Part shown: positions 1 to 13,762 of the stretch, in pieces | Layout of the letters: each line of letters starts with the position of its first letter | Position numbering within the stretch: the stretch's first letter is position 1 | Assembly: GCA_034440635.1 (NCBI GenBank) | Contig: JAOTON010000333.1 | Coordinates: 1,522,888-1,586,887 of the forward strand | Length of the DNA stretch: 64,000 nucleotides | Origin: Lepas anatifera | Lineage: Eukaryota > Arthropoda > Thecostraca > Lepadidae | Direction: 5' to 3' | Program-made: the position numbers and the translations under genes | Notes under the pieces: generated by a model | The model's database searches: none | The model's input: only the letters and a program-made list of their open reading frames with translations | Told to the model about the DNA's origin: nothing

Positions 1-2340
1 ACCAGCCCCATTCATCATTTCACAGTTTGAGGGCAAAAACGGCATCGGGGGAATATGTAGGAAAAGGGTGGTCAGCAACTACGTCGCAAAGTGAGTAACC
101 TTGGAGACTGTTTGCAGCACAGTGCTGGGGCTTCCAACGCATTAAAGATGGTGCCAACACGTATGGGTACTCATTAATTCAGCAGTATCGCAGTTCCGAC
201 GATATCAGATATCAGAGTGAAGAAATTCGAATTTCATAAGAAAGCCCCTTTATTACACATTTCTTTATTCAACACAACTTCCTTCAAACCCCTTTACGTA
301 GCCAAATGTATCTTTCTAACCAGATGAGGGTCTTCTCATCGTTGCCAGAATTATGTGGATTGAGCTAGACGATGTCTGAGCTAACGCAACAGACGCCAGA
401 TCAGCTGCTATCTGCAGACGCTACTGTCATCTGTCCGACCTCAGACCAGGGCTTATTGCCCAACAGGGACCGGGCAGATGTACGAGAGGTTCAAGGAGAG
501 CATGTGACAGTCAGCGCAGCGAGCGACAGGCGTAGCCGCCGAAACTTACAGCACGTTCTGCAGCCGAGACTCTTCAAGCGATATGGCCGTATCGCTGATC
601 TCGTTCTGCATCCAGTCAAGCAAGTTGGTAACAGTTGTGCTATGTGCCTCTTTGACCAACACATTAGAATTTATGAGCAGGGTATCAACGCAGGATAATG
701 AATACAGGACGGGCGAGCTAAAAACAGCCTCTCAGAGCAAAGCCACATAATTTCCAGCTCAGGCCACATCATTTCCAGCTCAGCTCCGTGAACCAGGGAC
801 GTAGTGGCAGCCGGCCAGCCCTTCCGGAGATAAGGAAGGGAGAAGAAGACAGGCTAGCAGGTCCCTGGCCTTGGCAGCGGCGGCAGTGTCGGGCCCACTG
901 TTGCCATACCCCAGTGTCACTGCCAGCGGTGAAGGGTGGAGGCGAATAGAGCCGTATCGGGCCAACATTCTGCGTGCAGGCTGCCCTCCAGAGCGGTCGT
1001 TTATCGGCGACGGCGCCAGTGCGGCGGCAGAGAGGCGGGCCAGCGCGGCGCGCTGAGCCAACCGGGACATAAACGTGATGAAGGGGATGTCACGCCGGCT
1101 CTAACGTGGCTGGTGAAATACTGAGAATGTGGAGCGTCGCCAGCGGACGGCAGGCCCGGCCGATTGACGATGACAGCGCTGGGGTTGACACAGGAACTGC
1201 GTCTTGGAAGAAGCGGATACGAATAGTTCACATGCTTTGGGCAGGTCAGCACTTATACAACTCAGGACAAACGGCACTGGCGGCGGGTGAACGTATTCCA
1301 AACTGTTTGGGAATTTCGCAGTATTCTCCGCCCAGCTGGACCAAGCAACTCGTTACGAAAATACCCAATTCCAGAGCTCGGCCACTGGAATTAGCCCTGG
1401 AACGACCCTGGATCAGTTTCTACGAACTCTGAAGTCTCGACTCAGTGCCCTTTCGGAGAAATCGCTTAGCCCAGACGGTACATGAACGTTCAATGACGGG
1501 CCATCCGCGGCCTGGAGATTGCCCTGCTCGGCTGAAAACTCCGTTCAATCCAAGCCGGCTGGACTCCGGCACCCGCATCCTCTATATATAGGCCACATCT
1601 CAGCTCAATATCCCCGGGGGCAGGTGATGTCTCCAACCACACGATACTCATAAAGGTCAGCTAGCGAACTCGCTCACAAAATTCCATGGCACACGAAAAA
1701 ATCATCTTAAAGTCACGCTGACTCAGAAAAAGAACCATTCATTCACATTCAATTGCATCTGTGATTTCATCAGTGCCTTTCCGCCATATGGTCTGGCCTC
1801 TTCACAGTAAACCCGAAGCCGCGCGGCAACAGTTTAGAACGACACAATAAACCACGTCGGAGTTTCCCTCAGCTCCGTGCCGGCTGCGGCTGCCCGTGTC
1901 AACCAGCGCGCCTGCCACGAGCCGAGTGCCGCTTTCGATGACCCATTAAACCGTCGGCGCACGATTTGCGAACACTTTCACTGGCCAGCTCCTCAGCGCG
2001 ACGGCGCCGAGACAGCTCTTGTTGGCGGGTATGTGGACCGCCGACGAGCTCCGATGTGGAACGTCATGTGGGACGGTGGTGGAAACTTCTATTTACCAGC
2101 TTTATATCTCTGATGGGTGTCTCGACTTCACCAGACCTAGATCTCAATCACGCGCGCTGTATACACAGCCTGAATTCTTTGAACAGCACCCGAATGCAAA
2201 CACAAAAGTGGATATAGCCTAATGCTGATAAAGCTTCGAGTTCTTCTTACCCTATCGATCCATTCATACAAGGTGAACAGTTCTTGGCGACAAAAACTGA
2301 GTGGAAACAAGTCCATTGAAAATGGTCGATTCACGGCTCG
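1..2340. other. intergenic DNA, no gene recognised
   Basis: Mixed-composition DNA with short open frames only, none of which resembles a known protein. It holds a 21-bp direct duplication at 742-783 and a TATA-like CTATATATAG at about 1581-1590. Nothing downstream confirms a promoter there. Exons of a gene lying mainly outside the window cannot be excluded. Confidence 0.5.
742..783. repeat. 21-bp tandem duplication
   Basis: Two adjacent 21-bp copies beginning GCCACAT and ending CCAGCTCAG differ at one base. This looks like a local slippage duplication in otherwise unique sequence. Confidence 0.85.
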
Positions 2341-2502
2341 GGGGACCGAGGGAACACAGTTTCCCTGTGACAGGCTGGCCGAGCCAGGACCTCGGACCGG
2401 GTTTCACGCCGGCGCCGATCGGGGGACCGAGGGAACACAGTTTGCCTGTGACAGGCTGGCCGAGCCAGGACCTCGGACCGGGTTTCACGCCGGCGCCGAT
2501 CG
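2341..2502. repeat. 81-bp tandem duplication
   Basis: Two head-to-tail copies of 81 bp (2341-2421 and 2422-2502) differ by a single visible substitution (TTTCCCTG versus TTTGCCTG). The unit is 27 codons long, so the frame is preserved across the copies. The near identity implies a recent duplication. No protein family is recognised in any frame. Confidence 0.9.
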
Positions 2503-5500
2503 GGAAAGTGGGTCAGTGCAAGGAATGGTCACGTGACGGGTGCAATTCATCAGTGTTTCGTGACGCGACCCAGTGGTAATACGCTGATGGAAGCAGCGTG
2601 CGTCGTCGGCTACGACCGACTAGGCTCAGTTGCTGCGCAGTTTACCGTTCAACGGCGCAGCGCGAGGTCCAACGCGACGTGGCTGGGAGGCAGCGGGTGG
2701 CATGACAATTAACTGCTGACAGCCAAGGGATACTGACACTTTCCAAATACCATCAGGTGGCTAAAGGCGTTACAAAGAAGGAAAGCAGACCATAATGCTA
2801 ATGCAAAATGTGCGTGTGTCATACAAAAACACAATCCCGTTTCATTCTACAACAGACAATTATGGGCACTTGTAGTCCACGACTAAAAATAGCCCCAAAA
2901 CGCCTCCGCCTACATTGAACATTTCGCTAAACATGCAACTCTTCACGTCACACTTCTCCAACATGTTGCCTGCGGGACGCTGGATTCTAGTTTCCGGCAC
3001 GACTGCAGCGAGTGGAGAACAGGCGCTCCCGACCTGCCTCAACTATCATACTTATCATACAGGGGCGCCGAACCGATATTACTGGGGGAGGGGGCGAACT
3101 CCGCGCTGGGGATGATCAGAAGGTGGGGGGGGGGCAAGCACAAACTTTCAGTGATCTTGGAGATCGCTCACGAGACATTTCACCACCACTAAACTAGAAA
3201 CATTTACGCAGGTCCGCAGTAGTTAGGAGACACGCTAAACAACACTCGAAATCATTTTTTCGTGGTAGGGGATGGGGGCGTATCTCGGTTTACCGGTTGG
3301 GGGAGTAAGCGCCCCCCGTTTTGGTGCCCATGCTACCACAACGACACCTAGAGGTAGAAAAATCTGCCAACTCGCCAACAATCTTGGAGATAAAAACAGA
3401 TCAAGTCGGTGAGAGAACAGGCAAGGTTGTGCCCACCGGCGTCAGGAGGTGGCGCTCTGTACGTCAATACGTTCTTACAGATTTAGAAGGACTTAAAGGG
3501 CATGTCCGTTTTGGTGGCAAATCTTATCACACCAAGCTTGGTTTCAAATTTCGTTGATGACTGTGAAGTACCTTTTCCTACCTTTGCCGACACCTAGCGG
3601 TGACCTCTCAGGTCGAGCGCGGTCCGACCAGCCTGTTTTGTGGCTGTTGCCACCAGCCAAAATCTCCCGACCGCCGGCAGGCCGCACGGTTCAAGGAAAG
3701 TGGGTCAACTGGGGTCAGTTTCCATCCTGCGGCACTTCACTGGCCATCCAGGTGAGCTAACCTAGTCCAGGAGTGTGGAACAGCTGCCTGGTTTGACACC
3801 GAAGCACCTATCTTGGTTCGGTCATTTACGCAGGAGTTTATTCCTCAGCAGCACAGGCACGCTAGGCATTGTGTTCCGAGCCGGTGCGATTTTACTGCCC
3901 TGACCCGTCAGCTGTTCAACGCCGGTACGCTGGAACAAGTACGCGTTTCGTCTGTTGCACAGGAGCGGCAACATAACCTTCTGCTCAGATAATAGGCAGT
4001 GCCAAAGATTTATGAGCGGCGACACAACTCTCAGCTCTGACAACAGCCAGTTAAGCCTTTGACAAATGCTAGCTTTATTGAGTTTTTCCATTATTCGCTC
4101 TTCTCGTCTAATTTAGTAATCTGGCTATTATACCAAAACACCAGGATGAGAAAAATCGTTTTAGAACAAATATTGGGTCATTTTCTGAAAGCTAGTTCCG
4201 TCTTTTTATGCCATCAACTACTGAAACTTATTTTTTACAGAAAAAGTTTTAAAATTTATCATCTACGCACTAAACATTAGCGCAGATGGTTACCTACGCC
4301 TAGCTGATCTCTGATCTGAAGAGCAGGTGACTCCAAAAAGACCGGATGTCGTGGCCATCCACCTCTCAGCGGCTGCTTCTATGACGCAGCGTATGAGGAA
4401 CGGCCCCGGGGCATTAGCTGTTGCCAACCGAGATGGCCTGTCGCCTGCCCGCCGGAAATGCCGCACGGCCCCGCAGCCGCTCCATCTGCATAATCATACA
4501 GCCCTTCTTCCAGGTATCGCGTCGGTGCGGAGCTAGTTATTTGGGTTTTTATCGGACGTACCAACCGTTTTGGTGATATACCGCCCCGCCAGTACAGACT
4601 CAAGTTAACAGACAGCGCCTTCCGCTTACTGGCTTCATTCTCCAAACAATCAGCTGGCGTCAGCAGAGCATGCTGCAATGAACCCGAGCATTACAAAAAG
4701 TCCGGAGTGAGGTTCATCAATCCATTGAACAAGAACATGGCCCGAACCTGAAGCAGACCCTCAACTGAGAGATTCACCGCGGCAACAGTCACCATACCTG
4801 GCCAAGGTCTGCCCGAGCAAACGGTCATTCCGACATGCTAGCAAGGCAGTCACGAGCAGAGAGGAAGTGACATTCACGCGCTGTTCAATTGTATACCTTA
4901 TCACGGTACTGTGCCCGCGGAACGTATTTTAGTTGCACAACTAACGACGTTTTACAGGCTCAAGAATGCGAGCATTGACAAATTGCTTTGGACAACAGGA
5001 AATGGTTCGTGGTTGAAGGATCTTACTAGCTGAGCTACATTATTCTACTTTAGCTGCGCCATTTAAAGAAACTCCGTGGAGAAGCTAGCTCCAACGCTCC
5101 AGCTGGCATACAAAACCTGCAAGAGAAACCAGATCTAACGGCAGTTCTGAAGAATACACTGTTTTAGTTGGTGTTCCGACTTACTGCATTAACCGGAACG
5201 TCGGCTCATTGCTATCTGTTCTGCGAAGTTTCACTTCCTCTGGCCGTGTCGCCCGGTCCGGATTGAATAATTCATCCGAAACAGCCCGATCTCTCGCTCT
5301 TCAGCGACAAAAGATCACCCTGAACGCTAGTCTGGCGTTTCTTTGTTGGACCTTTAAATATCACCGCAGTCGGGCGGAGCGCGACTGCACCACCAGGGAG
5401 TCACAGCCAGCTACAATCGCATTAACAGCGAAGAGATAGCACCCTTCCAGACAGCGGCCGCCGAAAGTTCACGGATTTGTCTTCCTCAGCAGCGTGGCGG

Positions 5501-5567
5501 ACAGATGGAGCTGCAATAGTGAGCCCTTAGTCGCTCCGCACACGCAGGCTTTCCACTCCCGGAGCTC
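2503..5567. other. intergenic DNA, no gene recognised
   Basis: No coding region, RNA gene or mobile element with clear ends was found. G-rich runs occur near 3085-3135 and 3270-3320. A CAGGGGCGCCG motif at 3060 matches the end of the hAT-like element at 24.3 kb, but no partner end was found, so it is at most a relic. Confidence 0.4.
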
Positions 5568-5675
5568 GGCACAAGAAACAGTGGCCTGAACCCGGGCACA
5601 AGAAACAGTGGCCTGAACCCGGGCACAAGAAACAGTGGCCTGAACCCGGGCACAAGAAACAGTGGCCTGAACCCG
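5568..5675. repeat. 27-bp tandem repeat, 4 copies
   Basis: Four essentially identical 27-bp units, each GGCACAAGAAACAGTGG followed by CCTGAACCCG, run head to tail. The unit is a multiple of three, so open frames pass through it. The flanks show no coding signal, so it is called a minisatellite. Confidence 0.93.
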
Positions 5676-5766
5676 CGATGGAAAAGTGATGCAAATCGTG
5701 CGTCCCAGCATCCGGCTTGCGAACGAAAAAGTGAGTTAATATTTACACCGTATAGTTGGAAGACTC

Positions 5767-5812
5767 CATACTCCTTCGGTTTGTGTGTTCATACTCCTTC
5801 GGTTTGTGTGTT
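5767..5812. repeat. 23-bp tandem duplication
   Basis: Two perfect adjacent 23-bp copies start CATACTCCTTCGG and end TTTGTGTGTT. It lies about 90 bp beyond the 27-bp array, so this patch has undergone two independent small tandem expansions. Confidence 0.92.
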
Positions 5813-7349
5813 ATCAAGAGGTAATACAAGGGTTTGTAAGAGTTCAACACTTTCGAAACAGGAAAACATAAGGTAGGTATCTGACGGTGAAAGTTACACA
5901 AGTTACAAAATCATACTGAGCGAGCCCGTCCTACAATCAAAGGTCAACAAATAATGAAGTAATAATAATAATATAACAATAATAAGAAATCGAATGACAT
6001 AATAATAAGAATAATTACATAATTATAGTTAAAGAAAAGGAAAGGGCCGATTTTATACAGCTCATGTTGCTGTAATGTTCCCGTCAAAACAAAATACAAA
6101 CAATGAGAAATAGGCTCGTGAAATATTTATCCACAATGGTTTCAAAGGGAATTTCCCACAGGGAACAACACTGGAGCTAAATATTAGCAATACTGTAATA
6201 ATGCTGGAGAATAAAGTACTACTGCTCGGCAGGGCCATCACAGCATAAATCCTGCAAAGCAGGGAGTGCCAGGGCCGTGAACCCAAGGCCTTGAAACCGA
6301 CCAATGTATCCGGCAGACGATGGTCTCTAAGAAAGGTTTCCGTACCGGCGCTGCACCCCGACGTCGGGTTCAAGGAGAAGACTGATCCCATCAAGCATTT
6401 GCCCATTCATATTCCTCAACAGGTATACATCCAACAAACCCCGAGAGAACACCTCGTGCATAGAAAACGGTCCTGTTTTGTTTTGATGAGATACTGTTTC
6501 CCATTTCCAGAGGTTTTACATTTATTCTTAGGACAAGGCTGACGCTGAGGCTATATCAGTGGTCATTTCCTGATCAATCGACAAGCATTCATACAAATAG
6601 CAAAATACTACCAAATATATGCCTGTAGAAGGCCTTTATTGGTGAGCCTTGAACGGAAGCCTTAGTTCTAGGGTGACAACCGAGCGGTTGGAAGCATTAC
6701 TGAATGGATTATCGTTACTATCTAACGTAAACGGGACGAAATCGCATCAGTCCAGTCATGATAGATGAATGCCTAGCAACGAATTTACATGGGACACGAT
6801 AGAAAAATCGTCCGGGAACAAATCGGATGATCTCTTTTTACTTAATGAACAGATTAATAATTCAGCTTGAAGGGAACGTTGCACCTTCGTAATGGGTTTT
6901 GAACTGAGATAGCTACAAGCTAGAGCATGCCGAGAAAACAGTTGATCGATTTCGCACTTGTCCCAGAACTTACCACTCGCGGATAAAGGAGGTAAACGTT
7001 CACCCCTGTCGACCCCGTCCTCCCACTGGTCAAGTGGCATGAGGTGACCACTGGACCATGAAAATATGACGAAATGCTCAAGCCCTGCTGCGCGGAAATT
7101 TTTTCTTGCCTGGAGTGCTTTAAACCCCATTGGCTAATCGTGACTTTGATACTGCCAATTACAAATGTGTATAACTTGCTTCAATGGCTACTTTAAACTT
7201 AAAACATGTCTAATGTATCAAGAAGAGAGTAGAATTTTATACATGTCACTTTGGGTCCTTTAGTAATAATATCTTCTTTAGCTAAAATGTTTTAGCTTTA
7301 TTCGCAATCATTTGTGGCGCAAATGAAAAAGTAAATTGTAGCTCGAAGC
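5813..7349. other. intergenic DNA with a transposon fragment
   Basis: AT-rich DNA, including an (AAT)-rich patch at 5955-6025. At about 6867-6925 there is a diverged match to one end of the inverted-repeat element found complete at 40.7-41.1 kb: an AGGGAACGTTGCACCTT core followed by a shared GAACTGAGATAGC stretch. No gene is recognised. Confidence 0.5.
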
Positions 7350-7498
7350 CGGTGACGGCGGAACGTCCGAATTTAAGGAGGGGATCCATGGACTTTACAA
7401 CCCATTTCTTTCCAGTCAACGTCATAGGGTTAGTGTTAAAATTTCTGATTTCAGGGGGGCATCGGGCCCCGGTGCCCCCCCCAGTTCCACCGTCAGTA
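7350..7498. mobile_element. hAT-type miniature element (MITE), 149 bp
   Basis: The terminal inverted repeats are CGGTGACGGCGGAAC at the left and GTTCCACCGTCAGTA at the right. The element is flanked by a perfect 8-bp target-site duplication, CTCGAAGC, at 7342-7349 and 7499-7506. Eight-base duplications with short imperfect inverted ends are the signature of the hAT superfamily. The interior is homologous to the element at 34617-34753 (shared GGCGGAACGTCCGAAT and CTTTCCAGTCAACG stretches). It has no coding capacity, so it must have been moved by a transposase supplied elsewhere. Confidence 0.88.
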
Positions 7499-7506
7499 CT
7501 CGAAGC

Positions 7507-9689
7507 GTTACCACAAGTGGTTATGCAAATGCAGGTCTACATGAAAATACGTATATTTTTACCTCTAGAAAAGACAAACCTCTAGAAAATAAAATAAAAA
7601 TAAAATGAAATATTGGGTTTATAAGTCATTTTTCAGCAGAAATAAAGCCAAACTCATCAGGTGCCGCATTCACTTTCAAGAGTAGGTAAAATGAGCAGCC
7701 TGAAGCGGGGCGTCCAAACATTCCCCCCCCACCCCCCTTCACAATACTCTTAGACTGCTGAATACTGAGCGCCGAGCTTGTGAGCAATATCTACCTCAGT
7801 TGCGTGGCGCTGCTCAGAGCCCTGGTGTCCGTCGGTCCGGACGCTGCCTCTTCCAGTGGCAGGGCTTAGAACCACGAGCGAATGACACCGTACCCCTCGG
7901 GAGGTAGATCAACGACCGCGGCGCAGCCACGCCAGAAAAACTCGGCGGCGGGACCAGCTGGGTACTCGCCACGACTGCAGCCGGGCAAGTGGCAACTGAG
8001 CTCGGAGAGCCGGGTCGGGCAGCTCAGTCCGTTGTTTTGGAAATTACAAAGAGCACCTGCCGCCGGGGCTCCCACACCCCGCCACCTGGCGGCGGGGACC
8101 AGTCTCAGGCGCCGCCGGGGCACCAGCACCCGCGTTTTTGCCGCAGCTGTCCGATCAGCTGCGCGCCGTCGGCGACGAACCCGCGGTCAGCTGTTGTTAA
8201 AGCGGCGATCAGCTGATGTGTGCCCGGGGGCGGCGGGCCGGAAGGGGAGGGGTAGCCGCCGCGCCGGCGATCAGCTGACGGCGCTGCCGCAGGGTCTGAA
8301 GACCAGGAGGGGAGTTTAGACGGGAGGGCGACGACGCGCTGACGCGGCGCCGCCGCCGCCGAACCAACAAAGGGTCGGCGCGCTGGCGGGCGGACGCTGC
8401 CGGAGGGCCTTCGACGGCGGGGAGTGTGCGCCGGCGCACTGGCGGCGCACAGGTGGCCAAACAAAGACGACCGTCTGAGTCAGCGAGTCAGCGGCTGCGA
8501 ACGGCCGTGCCGCCCTTCCCACTGATGCTGGCACCCCACCAACGGACGGACCCTCCAGCGGCCTCTGAACGCTGGAAGTACTGGCAGCACGGCTGAATCA
8601 CGCCTGGATGACGTTCACCGAACCCTGGACAAACGAACTGAAGGAAGGCGCTTCCACGCCAGACATCCACACAGACGAGCCACAGCGACTCCGCTACCGA
8701 ATAATCACATGCAAACACTCGCAAAACACATACATGTAAAGCAGAGTCACATAACCTGCACAGGCCGTCCGCCCGAACAGTGCCCTTGAATTGTCCTCGA
8801 CACACGTTTGCACCAGGCTGCCGTGTTTTCCACGTTCTTGCAGCGCCATTTATATCGGCCCGCTGACTACGATTACTGCGCGCAACGCCAGCGAACCGAC
8901 CGAGCCATCGGAAATTTCCTGCGGAAAAGTCGTGCTCCGATCTTCAACCCGGCTATTTTTCAATCTCCTCCTTCGAGCGGGGGTGCTCGGCTTCGTTCAC
9001 AAACATCTCCCAGCGCGAATGCCGGTGACTTTCCAGGACACAGTCCTTTGTCCCACCCTTTTACCCGTTCTGCCGGGTGCTCTCCGGGACGCGGGTCCGG
9101 TTGGGCCGCCCTGCGGCGGGGTTGATCTGCGCGTCAGTGCCGGCGGCATCAGCGACCGCCACAACTGGTGGCCCCGGCCGCCCGCTCTGCTGCGTGTCAA
9201 AACAGACGCGTCCGCCGAAATAGCCGCCCTGGCACAGCGCCCCCCGCCAGCTCCCGGACAGTGGCTCATGCCGCCGGCGACTCTCCGGCGTGCGGCCAGG
9301 CCGGACATTCCCCACATCAAATTCACTCAAATTTACACAACCAGGTGTTCAAACTTGAAAACAGTCGACGGGGCCGCCTTTTGAGTGAATTGCAATACCT
9401 AAACAAGGGCCTCTCACGGGCGTGGCAACATGTTCAGGCTCCAATATATCTGTACAGCACGGCCGTCCTCCCCTCTGCACAAACCAGCTGACACCCAGCC
9501 GGCTGACGCGTCCGAAAACGACGCCCTTCGCCGACGCCAACGCACTTCTCGTCACAATGCTCACGTCATACGTCACAAGTCCCAGCTAATCCACAGCCAA
9601 CTCTGGCGGTCCCTTTTCGTCGTCTTTTGGCGCCGATAAGTTGAAGCAAGCAATCTCGCTGCCAGTGGCCTTGGGGCCGGCCGCTGCAT
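7507..9689. other. CpG-rich island-like region, no gene recognised
   Basis: From about 7780 to 9400 the DNA is GC- and CpG-rich, so every frame on both strands is open for long stretches. None of the translations resembles a known protein. The motif GATCAGCTG recurs at 8153, 8207 and 8269. The composition fits a CpG-island promoter or first exon, but no transcript can be anchored. Confidence 0.4.
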
Positions 9690-9960
9690 GTGACGCACAG
9701 CCGCCGACGCCGGATGAGCTATACACAACACGGTGCGACACAGCCGCCGACGCCGGGTGAGCTATCGACAACACGGTGCGACACAGCCGCCGACGCCGGG
9801 TGAGCTATCGACAACACGGTGCAACACAGCCACCGGCGGCAGATCAGCTACAGATAACACCGTGCGACACAGCCGCCGACGCTGGTTCAACCATCGACAC
9901 CACGGTGCGACACAGCCACCGACGCCGGGTCAGCCATCGGCAAAACCATGCGACGCACCG
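9690..9960. repeat. 43-bp tandem repeat, about 6 copies
   Basis: Six degenerate copies have an exact 43-bp spacing, with starts at about 9690, 9733, 9776, 9819, 9862 and 9905, plus a partial copy at 9948. Each begins near GTGCGACACAGCC and contains GACGCCGGGT. Since 43 is not a multiple of three, the reading frame rotates through the array, and the open frames across it are by-products. Confidence 0.92.
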
Positions 9961-10498
9961 CCCGCCGTTTTTTTCTGACGATTTTCACCAAATCCAGCTT
10001 CCAACTTTCTTTCTACTTTACCCTGTTACCAAACCATTGTTCCTCCCTCCCTTCGACATGCTGCGTTCTACTTTCAAATGGCGAGCGCTCTTTCGTTTGC
10101 CAGTATTACCATTTGCCAGCTGAAACGGCATTGGCTAAGAACTAAAATGAATTCCCTAAAGGAATACTCATGTGCTGCCGGTAGAGGCAAAACATAAATT
10201 GGCTTATTTTCCCATAGAAAAATAGCAGACGTTAAGACTCAACTTACCGACGAATAGCCAAGTAGTTAAGAAGAAAATACCATATTACCTGTTGCAATAC
10301 AGGAGCACAGTCACAGTATATTTATGCAAACAAAATAATTCTGAGTTTAGGTTCAAACAAAAAGATACTGAAACATGGGTGGAGATCTCGTGGGGTTGAG
10401 GGGTCAGGATTACTCTGAATTTTGGGTGCCCCATGGGCTTTGTACGGAGCCTGTATTTCCATGGCAGCGTTAACCTATCCAGGACCACCCTGGGTCGA

Positions 10499-10560
<62 letters not shown>

Positions 10561-13500
10561 AGCCTTGGCTTGAATAATGCATAGGATAAGAACAAATTGC
10601 TTTACAGTTAAATTAACTTTTAAATTGTTTAAACGCCCAACATTTCGTGACAGCTTTACCGAATGCTAAGCAATGTACCAAAACACTTAAACGTAAACAT
10701 CACATCTGTTTACGTCAAATGTGTGTTCTAACATTTTTTCACCTATCCTTTATGTCCCTGATGAAGCTTCCATAGCGAAATGTGTTTTACATCGTTAATG
10801 TAATTCAAAAGTAGCCTTCGCTTAGGCATCATCTTAAAAAAATGCAGGGAAAGACAAAACTGGCACTCGACGTGTGCAGCGGGAGGACAGCGTTCTTCGA
10901 CACGTCTATCACGGAAACGACAGCACGGGCAAGCCTATTCGCTCGAAGTCAAGCTGAACTTTTGCCGGCAGTGCGGCCGAGTCTGAGATAATACTTCTCG
11001 GGAGCGGTGTTATTCTGGGTGCGAGTGCGCTGACCTCCGTTGGACCGCAGTGTCCCTTATCGACGACCCGGCCGCCCTGGGCCGGCCCAAATAGATAAAC
11101 ACGGCTAACGGCGGCCCATCACCGTAAACAATCCGCGGTCAGCCGACTGCTGACAACACCGCGCGTGTCCTCTCCCGATACAGCCGACGACACTCGTCCC
11201 CTCTCCCAAATCGCCGAAAACAAACATAAGGTATGGACTTAGCAGCGAGGCACCTCAAGCTCCATTGAGCAGACTCAAAATTCATTTAATGAAATTTATT
11301 TCCATAATTATGGAAATAATCAGTTATTTCTGATCAGGTTCACACTCTTTTGAAATATCTACGAAATGACTCTAAAATAAGACACCGCTTTGAAGCGTGA
11401 CGATGTTTCGCCACACCTATAGGTGACATTATTATGGATGACGACACTGTCGTGCCCCTCCCAACTAAGCATCACGCGCCGCCGGACAGTCAATAATGAC
11501 CGCCACCCCATTGTGTACGGAGAGGCCAGCGCCCTCCCAGCCCGCCAGGATCCTGCAGTGCTGGCGGATGGCCAGGTAGGCGGCGAGGGGGTGTAGAGCA
11601 CTACCCTCCCTCCTGCAGCCGCTAGCCGCAGCCGCCGCCAATTTTCAGGTAATAGGGTACGGTTCTGCGAATGGGTGCGTTTCCAACTCGCTACCACAGG
11701 AAAAGCCGCCAATGTGCGCAACATCCTGCCAGATACCGACAGGCAGGGCACTTTGTAAAGAGAAAAAACATCTTTATCGCATATAAATTGGGCATCAGTT
11801 GCGTACAGCATACCGAAACTACCTGGTTTCCTATCGGTTATCTCAGGACTAACCTTTCACGGAGCAGCAGTTTCACGACCGTCCTGTTTTTGGCACGTGC
11901 TACCATCACACCTTAACCTCCTCACTACGAGCCCAACGGTCGCCGCCAGCGGGAAACGAAATGCCTGCTAAAGAAAGCAAAGAGGCCGTCCAATTTTTCA
12001 AATATGCCCCTCTGGACACTCATTACGCACTCTTCCCGCAATTTGCCCAGTCCATTTTCTTTACGTGGTGCAGGAAAAATTAACTGCCCGCAGGGGAAAC
12101 ATATTCAAGACAAAGAAATAGCTAAACTAAAGGAGTAACTGTGCTAACTGTTCATACCTGTATCGATTCACTACGTGTTCATGAGAGCCATCATTCGAGA
12201 AATGCACATTTCACCGTCGACATTAGTTTGACTAGGATGTTGTCGACACGATATGACCGCGATAGTGGAAACGCCCCTCGAACCCAAGCTGATAACCCCG
12301 ATACTGGTACGCTCCATTTGTCCGAAATGACCCCGTGGACAGCGGAACCGACAGAAAATTAAACCCTGCTCCCATGCAGCCCGACCTCCACGTCCTTCTG
12401 CTCGCCGCCTCTACTTTCCATACGCCGAGCAGGAGACGGAACAGCGACAAAACGAGGTATGTCCTCCGTAAATAGGTACCAACCAGCGTACGATCTTTCA
12501 GGCCCTGCCATGGCTAAAACACAATTTAAACCACGAATTTCTTGAGATTTGTTTCAAGCTCACCTATTGTTTTTTTAGTGTTGAGGCCGTCTTAAACTTA
12601 CTCGATTGCGTATTAGAGAAAGTGACCATCAGGGGACGCAAGATCACAAAAAGAAGAGGTGCAGAAAAGCTAACAAACCAACCAATTTAAATTTGGAATA
12701 AATGCATACAGAGTATCGGAGAAATAGATCAAAGGTAACGTGGCAGGTAGAAGCTTATCACATCGTACCCACATTAACAAAGCTTTCAGTCCGTCCTAAA
12801 ACCTCGAACACGTATACTCAATCCCCAGGAAACAAAGTTTAGCTTCGGGACCGTTACCAACAGTTATATTTGCACAATCAATTGTTCAAAGTGCGCTTTT
12901 GATTACCGGCGACTTCGACAAAAATGGTGATGCGCCAGGTCACACGAGCACCTCTCCGAACTTGTGTTCACCAGCGCTCGGCGTCAGCAGAGTGAGGGTG
13001 ACGTCACGCTCTTTGTTGTCCTCCCTCCCGCGAGCCCGTAAGTGGAACAATCCGGCGCTAGACATGACTACACCGCGGAACAAAAACACAACCCCAGCAC
13101 TGAGGGGAAGTTTTCCTATCGCCACCCGATCCTGTAGACATCCGTTACAGACCAGCACTTCTGTCCCCCTCGGTCCGCCGCCTGACGCCGCTGCTGCCAC
13201 CAGCTGATCGTTACCGCACTGGTGGTCAGAGTGCGCCGCGGGCTCGCCGCCGCTGCGCCACCGTCGCCGCCTGGCAACAGTCGAACAAAGGCGGACGGCG
13301 CAGCTGCGCAGTAGGCCGCGCGGCCCCTCACTCCACGCAGTCGGGGTCGGCAGGGCCGGCGGGGCGGCTGGTATCGTTTAAAGGGCCACGGGCTCCACCC
13401 GGCAATACTCGCCCCTTTGGACGAAGCAGGCAGCAAGAAGGCTCCGCCTTTATAATTGAATGAAATGCATTTTGCGATAAATGCTGAAAAATGTCGGGAT

Positions 13501-13762
13501 ATGTAGTTTGGGTGAAGTCTAACCAACCGTCCTTTCATTTTGTGTATTTATATGCCCAAAGTAATCGATGGCTGCACTCTTAAACGTCGATTCGGGATTC
13601 CGGATTGTGTGACGTCAATCCATTTCTCTCTTTCCCGGACACGAAACGTTCTCAATGACGTCACGTGACTATTGTATGATACGCGCAATTTATGATATCT
13701 TTTAAAGAAGGCTCGCAAACAAAACTTGAAATAACTCAAAGGAGACCAGAAAGATGAGTCCA
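9961..13762. other. intergenic DNA, no gene recognised
   Basis: Mixed AT-rich and GC-rich sequence, with an (AT)n tract at 10500-10558 and CpG-rich patches near 10.9-11.2 and 13.2-13.4 kb. No open frame here matches a family known to me. A CRE-like TGACGTCA is present near 13653, but with no gene to assign it to. Confidence 0.4.
10500..10558. repeat. (AT)n microsatellite
   Basis: An uninterrupted AT dinucleotide run of about 58 bp. Confidence 0.98.

Noticed and set aside
1581..1610. TATA-box promoter (CTATATATAG)
   Set aside because: No convincing initiator or downstream coding region; such strings are common by chance in AT-rich DNA.
8791..9384. 197-codon open frame in CpG-rich DNA
   Set aside because: Overlapping long frames occur on both strands here because stops are rare in GC-rich DNA; the translation is Arg/Pro-rich and shows no known domain.
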